From the NCBI GenBank assembly GCA_035772735.1, contig JASDFA010000008.1, positions 5,438,501 through 5,502,500 on the forward strand: a DNA stretch of 64,000 nt, read 5' to 3'. A program made the position numbers and the translations under genes. Positions 46,060 to 57,447 of the stretch are shown in pieces. The stretch comes from Datura wrightii (taxonomy: Eukaryota; Streptophyta; Magnoliopsida; Solanales; Solanaceae). Every line of letters starts with the position of its first letter. Position 1 is the first letter of the stretch. The notes under the pieces are model-generated. The model did not search any database. It saw nothing but the letters and a program-made list of their open reading frames with translations, and was not told the origin of the DNA.

Positions 46060-46620
46060 AGAGACTGGCGGACTGTTGAACTAGATTCGTGGGTCACAGG
46101 TGTATCATCGGTCAGAAGCAGAGTACCTGAAGCTAGGCCATAGATTCAGCGGATAACTAGCGGGATGCAGTTTCAATGCGTGAATCACCGGTGCATCGCC
46201 GAATGGAACCAAATCACTAGGCACAAACAAGTTAAAATGAAGCACGTCAGCGAACAACCAAATGGAATCAGCGAACCGCTGATGTAACTCCGGTCAGGGC
46301 TCGTACTGAGTAATAAAGAGAAGAATCTAAATATATGGGCCCACAAAATCCCAAATACCTACCTAGCCACCCTAATTCTGCAAATATTCCCATAGCTTCT
46401 CTTTTATCCAACATTTTTCTTTCCAATTTTGTCTCTCCATTACCCAACATCCCCAATTCCCTATATTCTTCCATCTTACTTTTTCCACCTTTTCACCTTC
46501 CAACTCCCCACCAACACACCTACATTAAACTCCCTACCTTCCCCTTAGCCTATCACATTCCCACTTTCCTCCTATAAATACCCATCCATATTTCACCATC
46601 AAAAACACTTCACTCATACT
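46060..46620 (+). promoter_or_regulatory. Candidate internal promoter of ORF2 (element D)
   Basis: A block of GGCGGA, CACCGGTG, CGCCGAATGG and GCGAACCGC units (46065-46290) resembles that of the D LTR. A CT-rich stretch and TATAAATA (46573-46580) follow, then a CA-rich leader start (46590-46625). A second palindrome block lies at 47060-47285, and TTTTGCAG (to about 47391) just before the ORF2 ATG looks like a splice acceptor. Activity is inferred from layout only. Confidence 0.45.
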
Positions 46621-47401
46621 ATCTACTCTATACTCACTCATTTGAAGGTGCCATTGAAATTTTGAGATATTTTTATTTTTGAAGATTAACAGAGTGTGCA
46701 CGTGTTCTTCCAATTCGGTAACATTTCTCGTGTCCTGCTTTAAATTTATTTTAGGTACCTGCTTTTGTAGGAGAAATATTTAACTTTCATTCCTTGTTGA
46801 AATCTTGAAAGTGTTATATTTATAAATGGAGTGGATATGTGTTTTTGTGATGAAAAGATGAAAAGGGTGAAGTTTGAGTAACCCATTTACATCTGGCACA
46901 ACATTTTGCCCAATAATAAATCAGGTGATGCACATCTTAAGGGATAAATGTCATAAATATATGTGAGAATGGAGTATAATTTTTGGTATTATGGTTTTTT
47001 TGAACGTGTGTTAATGGGTGTTTGTGAGTAATGAGTCAAAATGGGGGACAACACGGGCTGGCAATTCACCGGTCAGAGTCAGCGAAACGCCACTTTGGGC
47101 GCCGGTTCAATTTGAAATTAGTCCTGGTTACTGAGTGAATCTGGCGCTACTTCGGTGGTTTGCCAAACGTGATTGGCGAAACACGCTTGAACCACCGAAA
47201 ATGGCTTGATTTACCCAGTGCTCTGTAAGTGTCAGCGGCTCGCGAATTGTCTTAGGCGAACTACCGGTTGTCCGCCGGTACCACATGCTCTATTGTATGA
47301 TTTTTTCATTTCTTCTCAGTTCTTCTTTAGACTAGTTTCTTTTCTTGTAAATTCTACTTCGATGTCTTGTCACTAACATACCTTTTGCAGAAACATAAAT
47401 C
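46621..47401 (+). other. ORF2 leader region of element D
   Basis: No coding frame. AT-rich with possible donors (GGTAAC near 46718, GGTACC near 46754) and a palindrome block at 47060-47285 (GGTTTGCCAAACGTG, GGCGAACTACCGGTTGTCCGCCGG-like units). May be a leader intron as in E, but the donor is not clear. Confidence 0.4.
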
Positions 47402-48084
47402 ATGTCATCCTCCAGGAACACCGGCAAAGGAAAGGCCCCTGCTTCATCTACTAGTAAGGGCAAAGGCAAAGCAAAGGCTTCTCCTACACGAGCCAACATG
47501 AAGGAAGCCATTATTCTCTGTGCTCCAAATATGAAAGAACATTATGTCATCTGTCAGGGACGCTCTATTATAGTGGAAAAGAGGTTTGAATTTGCTGGGT
47601 TGAAAGGAAATTTCCCCAATATCACCGAGCAGTTCATCCACCCACAATGGCATGCATTTTCCAACCCTTTTCCCCCATACTACCTAGCCTTGTCACATAA
47701 TTCTATGCCTTCTATAAGGCCCGCCAAGATAGCATGCAACATCAGGGTAAAGTGGATGAGTTTCCCTGCTTGCCTTCGGTGATGATTGGTGGGGTGGAAG
47801 GTGATATCACTCCATCTTCCATAAATTATCTGTTTTGAGAAGATGAAATAGAATCTGCTACGGAGTACATGGCACTAGTGGTAAATATGAAGGAGGAGTG
47901 GAAAAGTCCGACTTCAATCGAAGTGCCCGACATGAGTGCTTTAGATGCTGTAATGGTTGCTTCGTCTTTAGCTTCAGGGCTAATTGATGACTTGTTTGAA
48001 GGGCTGGACAATGATTTTTCTAGGCTGGATGATGCCAGCGGAGGTGATGGTGGTGACGATGAGGCTGATGATGAAGACGAGTGA
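47402..48084 (+). pseudogene. Element D ORF2 (short, frameshifted)
   Basis: ATG 47402 opens MSSSRNTGKGKAPASSTSKG, a basic Lys/Ser/Ala N-terminus as in E ORF2. It continues with SIIVEKRFEFAGLKGNFPNI and FIHPQWHAFSNPFPPYYLAL, which aligns in style with the first part of the plant transposon protein domain. The frame stops at 47780. The C-terminal part, in another frame (47869-48084), ends in an Asp/Gly-rich acidic tail. At ~227 codons it is much shorter than the ~406 of E/F; the middle of the domain is missing. Confidence 0.6.
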
Positions 48085-48134
48085 CCCGTTCAAGGAGTTC
48101 CTCGTACCTTCTCCCATTGTTCTTTATGCATATT

Positions 48135-48175
48135 TACATTGGGGACAATGTATGATCTTAAGTGGGAGGAGGGAT
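48135..48175 (+). promoter_or_regulatory. Internal hairpin plus purine tract after ORF2 (element D)
   Basis: TACATTG (48135-48141) and CAATGTA (48146-48152) enclose GGGA, followed by CTTAAGTGGGAGGAGGGATG (48157-48176). Position relative to ORF2 as in E and F. Confidence 0.65.
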
Positions 48176-48176
48176 G

Positions 48177-50067
48177 AGCTCCTGTTGATGGGGCGGGGGA
48201 CATTTGTTTCTTAAGCGTGTATTTATGTTTGAGTAAGTCCAGCCTTTGTCGGGTTGTTGTGATTGATGATTTCCCTCATCGGGCATGTTTTGTTTTTTGA
48301 ATGAATGAATGAATTGGTTTGTGTCTTTTTGTGAATGGTAATTAGTGACTAAATGGGGTCTTTGGTTTTAAGCATCATAATTTTGAATTTTTAAATGAGA
48401 TGATCCCAAAAAACTGTGTTCTATTTTCGCCATTGTAAATAGAGTAGTGTATAAATTAAAACTCCAAGGGTTTTCTTTATACCACGGTTCTTTCCCAAAG
48501 AGCATTCTTTTATTTGAGTTATTTTTGTTGTCGAATGGGGTTTGCTTTTCCGGATGATGGATTGAATGGTCAGATTCGTAAGGCAAATGCCATGTCACTT
48601 TCAGTTTTTTTGTGTAGTTGTTTTAAGAGGCACAAACAAAATTTTTCGTGTGTTGAAATGAGAATTTGAAAACAAGGGCATCAAGATGAAGATAATAAGC
48701 AAATGGTGACACCGTAGCATAATAATGTTGGTTGTATATTGTAAATTCCCTTCTTGACTTATGATGTTTGCTTGCTTGATGTCCTAATATGATGTGTTGT
48801 TTGGGAAAATGACTCTTGTAGACCCTACAAGTATGATGCTTTGTGTAGAGAGGATATTTTTGTGAATCTTGTGCATCACATCTTGTCTAGAGCTTTCCCT
48901 AAATGTGATTCAAGGCGAAATCCTAGATGTAGTGGCACCAAGAAAATGAATTTAGGCCCTCAGTTGTCTATCCACTTCAACCATATGCCCACCATGATCA
49001 TTAATCCTTTTTAACCAATTTTGAGCCTTAAAACCTTTCCTTGGAAACCACATTACAAGCCTTAAGACCATTCTTAATACCTCTTTTGGCCCCCCACTAT
49101 CCCTGAATGCTAATGACAAGATAAGTGCTGAAGTAAGGCTTAAGGCCTAAGAAGAAGAGAATGAGAAAAACAAGTGTGCAAAATGAGGCAAGAGCCTATG
49201 TTAGGGGGTATGCAAAACAAGGGGGGAAAGAAAAGAACCATCATGTGAAGGGAACATCACTTTTTGTCCAAGTGTACAAAAAGATGAACAAGAAAAAGGA
49301 CTATTTGCGTGAATTTGTGTTCCCTCTTGAGGTAATAAGGTTAGTGGTGGAAACAAAATAGGGGTTATAATGGAGAGTATTATAGAAACGAGAGGCAACA
49401 ACAAGAGAAGAAATGAGAAGAAGGTTGAGTGAGAAAAAGTGCTATAAGGCATGTTACGAAAAGCATTAGGGAGGATCGAGTCACTATAGCGAAATGCTCA
49501 CCCTACCTTGACCTTAAGCCTACATCATAGCTCGCAAGTCCTAGATGATTCTAGGTGCAACTACTCTACATTAGGGGTGAACTACATGAAGGGAAAGCCT
49601 ATGGGTCAAGTGTATGCACGAAGATATCTTTTCGGAGAGTGAGTGTGAGTGCCTCTTCAAATTAATCCCTGATATGCATTCAAATGATCAAAGAGTCAAG
49701 AGAATAAAGATCCTTATATTTGATGAGTGGCATCATTCCTTTTAGGTATGTAAGAGAATTTATAGTTTATATGGACATATAACAAGTAGTGCAAACTCTA
49801 AGTAAAGATTTGAATTTTTAGTGCTTATAACTTGAGGTGCTATGTGTGTTAATTGGTTGAAAAATGCCCTTGTGAGGTTAATGATTCCTTTCAAAGCTTC
49901 ACTATAGAAAGTTGTTGCATGCTTGAAACATCTTCATCATTTTGGTCTTTTGGGGCATTTTATTCTCTTTTCGGTGAGCATGTTGAGTATTTTTTGGTTG
50001 TCATAGTCCAGGTGATCGGCAAAGTCTAATTATGAAGAAATTTGACATTTTCCTCAAAAGTTGAAAT
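48177..50067 (+). other. Noncoding 3' tail of element D
   Basis: 1.9 kb with no supported gene. GAATGAATGAATGAATTGG (48299-48317) is a short tandem repeat. Purine-rich stretches at 49141-49440 create meaningless frames. Part of it (TTTTGAGCCTTAAA, 49019-49032) recurs in the tail of X. Confidence 0.55.
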
Positions 50068-50110
50068 ATTGCATTACTTGACGACATGCAATGATTCAAG
50101 TTTGGGGGTT
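50068..50110 (+). promoter_or_regulatory. Pre-PPT hairpin and polypurine tract of element D
   Basis: ATTGCAT (50068-50074) and ATGCAAT (50086-50092) enclose an 11-nt loop without AGGA; CAAGTTTGGGGGTT (50097-50110) precedes the LTR. Confidence 0.65.
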
Positions 50111-51684
50111 TTATGAGTTGGTAATTTACCAACTCATTAGACTCTTAAACATGAGCTTTTGTCTAGTTCCCAAGTTGATTGTGTGTAGATGCTTAAGTTT
50201 TAAGAAAAAAGCAAAAACGGAGTAAAAAGGAGAATATGAGTATAAGTAGCGAATCATAGGTGTTAATTGGTGAATTGTCAGTCAAAAGCTGTAGGTCACT
50301 TCCTCAAGGGAGAAATGCTACCGGAGGTTCACGAGTCACCAGTGGTGAGATGCCACTACAGTCACCGAATGACACTCAAAAAATTCTGGAATTGGCATTG
50401 AAGGTATGGCGGTTCATGGATTGGCATTGGCGAAACGCTGGGTGAACCGCTGAAGTTCACTGGAAATGAATGCAGATGAAGATCAAGTATCCGGTGGTTC
50501 ATGGATTTCATCGGTGAACCGTCCGTACCTCGCCGGTTTCAGAATGATGTTTTTAAGGGTATATTTTCCATTGCTAAAAAAGGAAGAGAAAGTACCCTAC
50601 TTTTCAGGGTATAAATAAAAGAGAAGTACTCTGCACAAAAGGGAAGAAGAGAGAGGAAGGAGATAGATATTTAAGGAAAAAAGCCAAGTACACATCACAT
50701 CATTAATTCCTCTTTTAGTTGAAGACAATCTCTTAGCTGAGAAAGAGATTTTGATTGCAATTTGTAGAAGATACTCTGCTCTACTTTCTTCTTGGATATT
50801 ATTAAGTTTTTGTTGTAGTGAAGGATAATTGCGTTTTTGATTTATCTACTCTTCTTATTAAATTCACTGATGCTATTGACGATTGTGTTTTTGAATTTCT
50901 TAACTATGAGTAGCTAAAATCATTAACTAGAGGTGTGTCATGATGAATTGTTAATTGGATTGGGTATTGCTAGAGTTAACTTCATGATGTTCAATTAAGT
51001 GTAAATTTATTTGATTCCTTTCAATTTATTAATGAAGATCCATTAATGATGATATGGGTCTATCTATACTTGCTTGATTGTTTCTCGGGAGAGTACAATA
51101 AAGTATTGGAAGGAAATCTAGTTGTGGGTATGGATAAGAGGTTGTAAAATTAAGCTAGTTATATCTGAAATTACTTCCTCCTTCCTAATTAATAGCTAAT
51201 AGCTAGGAATAATGAAGTTGCTAATCAAAATCAACTCGGGTGCGCCAAATAGAAATAGTAGTTAGAGTTTGAGAAAACTCAAGCTAGGGGTAGTCAATAG
51301 GCTGGGAAGCTAAGGCTACCTTTTTTCCGAGATTATTTACACTTATTGAACTTATGAGGATAACCTTCCCCATTACAATATAATTAGTATTTCATCTACA
51401 CTGTACCTCTAGTATTTCACAATATTGTCAACAACTTAGCCGATCCTTTTACTTTGATTTCACTAAAGAAATTTGTTTAATTCTCTGCAAAGTTTATTCC
51501 CCCCATTTCCTTGTTTTTATGTTAAATCTATATGGTGAAAGCTAATATCAACTTCTCAATCAACCCTTGAATTCCTCACTCCCTAGTCCTCATGAGATTC
51601 AACCCCGACACTCATCAGGTTACTTGTTTTGATACAACGACCATGTATATTCTTTGACTTAAGAATATATTTTGGACGTCCTCA
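50111..51684 (+). repeat. 3' LTR of element D
   Basis: TTATGAGTTGG...GACGTCCTCA, 1574 bp, collinear with the 5' LTR. TATAAATA at 50610-50617, palindrome block at 50236-50540. The terminal palindrome TGAGTTGGTAATTTACCAAC is nearly perfect here. Confidence 0.88.
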
Positions 51685-51881
51685 TGTATCCCAGTTTATT
51701 TCTGGTAAATGGATGTATGTGTCATTCAGGAATTCAGTTCAGTCATGTAGTTCAAATTGGAGTTAGTCACTCCGTCAGCTTTCAGCATGTATGTTCAGTA
51801 TTGGAGTATGATGATTGCATTTCTCTACTTTGCAATTCGATTTTCAACATTCAAGGACCATTTTTCCTAAGGAGGAGATAT
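51685..51881 (+). other. Right target-site duplication of D and end of element B interior
   Basis: TGTAT at 51685-51689, then sequence collinear with the C 3' untranslated region (GGATGTATGTGTCATTCAGG and onward). AACATTCAAGGACC and a purine tract CTAAGGAGGAGATAT precede the B 3' LTR. The B hairpin is decayed. Confidence 0.75.
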
Positions 51882-54017
51882 TATAATACCCGAAAACCCT
51901 AAGATCAGACCCGAGAGTTGAAACGAAGAAAATAGGATTTTCTGTACCAGGGCACAAGACGAGTCATCCAGTGACGCATCAGGAACACCACGAGTCATTA
52001 GTTACCATGGGGAGGTGTCTGGTCATGGTTGAAATTTTGAATTTGGAGCTGGCTAATGGTGTAACCACGAGTCGTGATCAACACCACGATTCGTTGGGTG
52101 ACCCATGGTCAAAGGCAGTGGAAGGATGGAGAAAGAGCAGGCAGTGAACCGAACGACTAGTCACCATGAGTCGTGGTCAATGCCACGATTCGTAGAGTGG
52201 GTCGTGGTTAGTAGTTGGTTAGAGATTATATGTTTCTGGCACTGCAGGTGATGGAAGGTATCCACGAGTTGTGGTCACTGGCAACAACTCGTCTAGTCCC
52301 TCGTTGGGACTGATAGTCTGTTTTTCTCTGCGAGTTTATTAAGGGCTTTTCCGTAATTCCTAATTTCCTAAGGCCAAAACTACGTCTTTATAAGCTCATA
52401 ATAGAATTTTTTAAGAAGGGTTAATTCATCCTAAGCCTATCCTATCTCATGCATGCAATCTTAGGATTTGAGAGGTGATCAAGGCTAGTTCTTCAAAGCT
52501 CTTCCTGAATTCTCTTTGGGCTATCAAGGAAGTGGTAAAATTAAGATTATCCAGGTATGTAAGGCTATAAATGGGTGCAATTGGTCCACACCCATGTCCA
52601 TTTCCCTATCATTTCATGATGTTCTAATTGATCATTCCATGGGGTTTTTACCCAATGCATGAATTCCCAAGTCTGAATTATGGGTATAATCTAAGCATGT
52701 TTTAATTGATGAATTATAATTGATGGGCGGATTTTACAATATTTTAAATTATAAATTATGTTTTCAAGTTTTCTAAACTATGATGGTCATTCATGAATGT
52801 TCATGAAAGTTGAGATCTATGAGATATGTGTAAAAGTTTGATGAGATGTTTATGAAGAACGCATGATTTCGAAATACCCATGTTTACGTTCATGTTTTCA
52901 AAGTGAATAAAGTTGATTTCAAGCATGTTAAGTAATGGGCAAGCCCATATAAAAATTATGTTTATGATTTAATGAATTAGCTTATCACATGGTTTTGGAG
53001 TCAAGACTCCTATTTTTTTCATCTAATGATATGATTTGAGCCAAGGCTCCTCATGTTATGATTTTAGAATGCATGTATGTTAATATTAAGCTTCTTCACT
53101 AGACGGTGGTCGTCTTTGTTATAAAATGATACAGTGCATATGCATGTTTTTGGGAGTAGTGTCTAGCACCGAGAAGGCTAAGGGTCAGTCAACCTGGTGC
53201 CTCAAAACTATGCGCCAATGTAGGTTATATATACATACTTTTGGGACCTTTCATGTTAGTTTCCCCAGCCCCCAAGGGGCTTTCAGCTTGATATCGATAT
53301 CATGGTTTCGTCCTTAGCCCTGGAAAGGCTTTGGATGGATCTTCCCTCTTAATTATAATAGTTGGGACCACGTAAGCTCTATCGTGGTAATGTCCGTTAC
53401 ATGATAAGTCTACCATTCTTCCTAATGAATTCTGTTATGGTGTTTAGTTATGTTCAGATCATGATTTAAAAAAAAAGCATCCAAGTCGTACACTCATAAT
53501 CTTATCTTGATTATGTTTTACTATATGCATGATTTATGAGTTTACTTACTTAGCAGTTTTACTTACCTTGCATACTCAATACATTCCACGTATTGACCAC
53601 ATACTCTATGATGTATCATTTTATTATACAAGCTTCGATATCCATACTCACTCTCGTAGCTAGTCATACTTCCGGAGTTAGCACTTCTCAGTCTCAGTCG
53701 ATGAGTCCTCATCTTGCTAGGGCCCTTCTTATCAGTTGTATTTCATCTTTTCTGTTTTTAGACTATAGTGACTTAGTTGGGGTCTTGTCCCATCAACTCG
53801 TCAGTGTTAGCGATTTTTTGGACATAGTTTGTATTTCATATTTGGATTCATACATGTATTCAAATATTATGATTGTTTTACTTCCGCTATGTTACTTGTG
53901 TTGATATTCCATTTTACTGAATGAGTTAGATGTTATGTTCATGCCATGAGTCTACATGGAGCCTCTCGGGGATCTTTGTCCCCTGTCTCAATTCGGGCAT
54001 ATGTTCGGGTTGTGAAA
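51882..54017 (+). repeat. 3' LTR of element B
   Basis: Starts TATAATACCCGAAAAC (TG changed to TA) and ends GGTTGTGAAA. Collinear with 17195-19327 but with many differences. ACGAGTCAT/CACGATTCGT units at 51960-52290. Confidence 0.85.
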
Positions 54018-54116
54018 ATTTGTGGCTACTCAAACATTACAATTCATGGGGTGTATCCCATGTAGCGCCTGATTTAACATCGCGGTATGACGTAACTTTT
54101 ATGATTCTTCAGACAT
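54018..54116 (-). other. Post-ORF1 fragment of an Athila-like element (probably X), with hairpin
   Basis: Minus strand: a CGTCATACCGCGATG stretch, TCAGGCGCTA, and CATGGG (54062-54057) paired with CCCATG (54050-54045). This is the same motif series that follows ORF1 in D, E and F. It lies between the B 3' LTR and F; GACAT at 54112-54116 is the left duplication of F. Confidence 0.6.
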
Positions 54117-55529
54117 TGTCCGGTGCTTTGGTTGGGGTTAAAAACCGACACGCAAGTGCACGTGGTCAAACAAGTAGTAAGTAGGTTAAGTAAGCCAAGT
54201 ATCGATCCAAGGAGACTCTGGATAAGTAAAAAATTCTTAAGTATACTATATTCTATCTCACTTCTAAATATGCTGACAACAACGTAATAATTTGTTTTAT
54301 AATTCCTATACTAAAACTATTAACAATTATTTACTTTGAATTTAAACTACGGATATGAGCATGCAAAGGTTAAGAACATGTAATGAACTGAGTATCATCA
54401 TACATTGGTTAATCTTCTCTTCTAGTTTCTAGCCAAGAACATGAGCCTAGAGATTAAAACTCTCGTATTTAATCTCACTTAAGAATCATAAACCATCCGT
54501 CTACATTTCTGTGATCAAATGCAATTCATGACCTAGCAATACAATTCCGGTTCCTAAATTGACTAATACGGCTTTCAAGTATATTTCTATCAGGAAAGCA
54601 CATCAAAACTCAATTTTCCCAAATCAAGTTAAGAACAATACCCTATTAATTCACAACTTTTCAATTTCGTGCACTCTCGAGTGAAATCAGACTTTTTAGA
54701 TGTACATTAATGTCGGCCACACACCAATGCAGTAGAAACAAGAATTAATAGAACAACATGGAAGAAGAAGATGAAAAACCATATAATTCAATAATCAAAA
54801 TTCATCACAAATGTTCATAACCTCAGCAAGGAAGGGAATTAGCCACTCATTTGTGGATTAATCATCCTAAAACAAGTGTTAATCATACAAACAATTGAGT
54901 GAAAGAAGGAAGAAGGAGATAAAAAACCATGAACTTTTCATCCCTCAACTGCCTGTAACCCACGTCGTTGCTCCACCAAGTCTGAATTATGAAAAATAAG
55001 CCTAAGTGTTCTATTTATACTAATGGGAATTATTCCCGGAATAACAAGCAACGTGTCACGGAGTGCATCGCGGAGCACTGCCTCCGTGACACGTCGTGGA
55101 CGCGGACCCTCACTGTAAATTTGGGGTCCGGGTATATAGCATCAACGTGGCACGGCATGCAACGCGGAGGCTTGCCTCCGTACCACGGAGCTGTCGCGAG
55201 GCTCCACTGGAAGTTGACTAATTTTTCACCCTCCAGGCAGAATGCCTCCGCGATGGCAGCGTGACACGGCTCCACCGCGGAGCCCCTTTATATTGTGCAG
55301 TCCAATGCCTTTTCCGTGTTCGATTCCAAGTCCAACTCCGATATTGTTCCAACATGCATTTTAGCTCCTCAAAATCACATTTTACCTACAAAACAATGCT
55401 AATCATGTTGGTTAGTATAAATTCACATTTTATTACCAATTACATGAAAATGTATACACATTGCACGATAAACAAGGCGAAAATGATACGTTTGGGTATC
55501 ACTTGGGCATATAAATCTTCCCAAGATCA
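54117..55529 (-). repeat. 3' LTR of element F
   Basis: On the minus strand TGATCTTGGGAAG...CACCGGACA. 40-nt module at 55053-55092, TATA box (CTATTTATA on plus) at 55011-55019. It differs from the E LTR in the last 60 bp, which read TTTTTAACCCCAACCAAAGC instead of the ATATACCCC block. Confidence 0.92.
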
Positions 55530-55567
55530 CTTACCTCACACTTAAATCCTTGTTCGTCCTCGAACAA
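55530..55567 (-). promoter_or_regulatory. Pre-PPT hairpin and polypurine tract of element F
   Basis: Minus strand: TTGTTCG (55567-55561) and CGAACAA (55556-55550) with loop AGGA, then GGATTTAAGTGTGAGGTAAG and the LTR. Confidence 0.8.
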
Positions 55568-57360
55568 CAAACACACAATTCATGCAAATTACATCACAAC
55601 CCTCGCCACTATGGTGCGACAATTTACGCTACGGTCATACCGATCATTCAATATTGCATATCATCAAGAAAACATGCATGGTCTTAACAATGTAATGACC
55701 TTCAATACATTAAGACTTCCTAGACTTTAAGAATCGACTCTCGATATCGGCAAACTCATGCAAATCAGCTAATCAAGATATCCGACACGAAAATCAATCT
55801 TTCATCAAGCATGTGCCCTCACAACTCAAGAGAATCTTCCCCTTTATGCTCATGTGACACACAAACATTCAAGTAGGGGTATGTAAAAATTAATTTCACT
55901 CTCTCTCCCAAAAGAATTCACATGCATCATGTCATGACCCATAAGCTTGCCCTTAGTGTATTACTCCACTAATATAAAGAAATGCAATGTAAGATCATGT
56001 AGGACTTTAATGGGTTGTAATGGAAGCTATGGAACTAGTACATATTGGATTAGCCAATAATAGCCACTAGCATCATTAAGCGCCTTTTTCAACACATTCC
56101 CATCAACTCATGGACATTGTTTCTCTCTTTTCTCTTTTTTTTTATCATCCCATTCATGATGGTTTACTTTCGTATGGCCCATTTCATCAAGCACAGTTGA
56201 CACAAAAACAAAGGTTTTTCATGCACCTTCATTATCATTTAATTATAGCAAGTGCACCTTCAACCTTTTCCTTTCTTTCCTCACTTTGCTTTTCTTTTTC
56301 TTTTCACCATTCTCACTCTTTGACACTTTGGGAAAATTTTTGTTCTTCTTAAGCGCTTAAGAGTTTTGTATAGACTTTACGGCTAATGAAAAGAAAGAAT
56401 TAAGCTCAGTTTATACATTTTTGGACAAAAGAAAGAAATAATAGGCTAAAGGCTCAACGGGCTGACTAGGGTATACAATCACATCAAAAGGGGAGTATGA
56501 CAAGAAAAAAAAATAGAAACTCTCGGTTAAAACAAAGAAATGCCTACATCCTTTCCAACACTACACCTCCTTCATTTCGTTTTGTACACACACCAGGGAA
56601 GTTCTAGACACTTCACAATAGCATGGAATAACAATACCTCACTTCACACTTTACGCACATGCTCGATTCAAGATGCATTCACAGACTCTTTAATTAGCTA
56701 ATTACATTAATTCAAAATTTAAGCCTCAATCACACCGAATCGAACACTACAACCTAGGTATATCAACATATTTACAAAATTGCATGCTTTCATACGAATC
56801 ACTTTTACATTTTGAATATCAGTTACAACACGCAACCAAAATGTCACAACCATATAGTAACTACAGGTTCCGTGATGCAATCCACCAAAGAAAAAAACTG
56901 AAAATAAATTAAAATCACTACTCCTACCGACTACATTTCCCTTAAGATGGTCGTCATCCATCCATCATAGGGAACGGTCACTAACTATGACGTCGGTTCA
57001 ATGGGACTATTCTCGGTAAATGAACCGAAAACAAACTCCGAGAAACCCAAAATAAACATTGAAAAATTTTGCAAAATATCGATCATTTCGATGGAAAAAT
57101 TATTTACAAAATATTTTTAAAACTGAAAAAAAATATTTTCGCAAAATTTTAAAAATATCGATCATTTCGATAGAAAAAAAAGGAGAATATTTACAAAAAT
57201 TTTTTACAGACTTAGCTGGAAACAACAACATTCCACAACACACATTAATACCACAAATAATTACAAATACAGAACAGTTTGCAATTCACAAACACAGGGA
57301 AACATACATAAAAAACAGAGGAAAGCATACAAGCAAACCAGCCCAGCCCCAACACCTAAC
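55568..57360 (-). other. Noncoding 3' tail of element F
   Basis: Collinear with 40450-42206 of E; no supported frame. TATCGATCATTTCGAT units at about 57075 and 57160. Confidence 0.6.
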
Positions 57361-57361
57361 T

Positions 57362-57404
57362 ACTCCCCACCCCACACTTAAATTGAACACTGTCCCCAGT
57401 GTTC
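57362..57404 (-). promoter_or_regulatory. Internal hairpin plus purine tract after ORF2 (element F)
   Basis: Minus strand: GAACACTG (57404-57397) and CAGTGTTC (57392-57385) enclose GGGA, followed by TTTAAGTGTGGGGTGGGGAG. Confidence 0.68.
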
Positions 57405-57447
57405 ACAAAAATTAAAAATCACAAAATTGGGTGGTGGAACTCCCTGA

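Larger units (their letters stand above)
32002..51684 (+). mobile_element. Element D: Athila-like non-autonomous element with gag-protease and a separate ORF2
   Basis: LTRs 32002-33582 and 50111-51684, primer site for tRNA-Asp, flanking duplication TGTAT. Element E interrupts its gag at 33848/43670; without E it is about 9.9 kb. It contains gag, protease, a structured motif, an intergenic block with palindromes and a TATA box, ORF2 and a 2-kb noncoding tail. No RT, RNase H or integrase motif is visible. By gag and primer-site type it belongs to the Athila/Tat side of Ty3/gypsy, unlike its host B. Confidence 0.85.
17195..54017 (+). mobile_element. Element B: old Tekay-like element, split by nested C and D
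   Basis: 5' LTR 17195-19327, tRNA-Met-type primer site, gag, decayed middle, integrase and chromodomain, polypurine tract, 3' LTR 51882-54017. Element C interrupts the chromodomain at 23078/31819 and element D interrupts the 3' untranslated stretch at 31996/51690. Without the insertions B would be about 8.4 kb. The two LTRs differ at many positions, more than those of C, E or F, fitting an older insertion. The bases flanking the LTRs (ACCTA left, ATTTG right) do not match, so no target-site duplication is preserved. Confidence 0.85.

Noticed and set aside
50100..50130. Envelope-like gene in the tail of D or E
   Set aside because: Some Athila elements carry one, but the tails here have no long frame and no signal or membrane segment.
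17190..54022. Target-site duplication of element B
   Set aside because: ACCTA on the left and ATTTG on the right do not match; B may have lost one flank or recombined.
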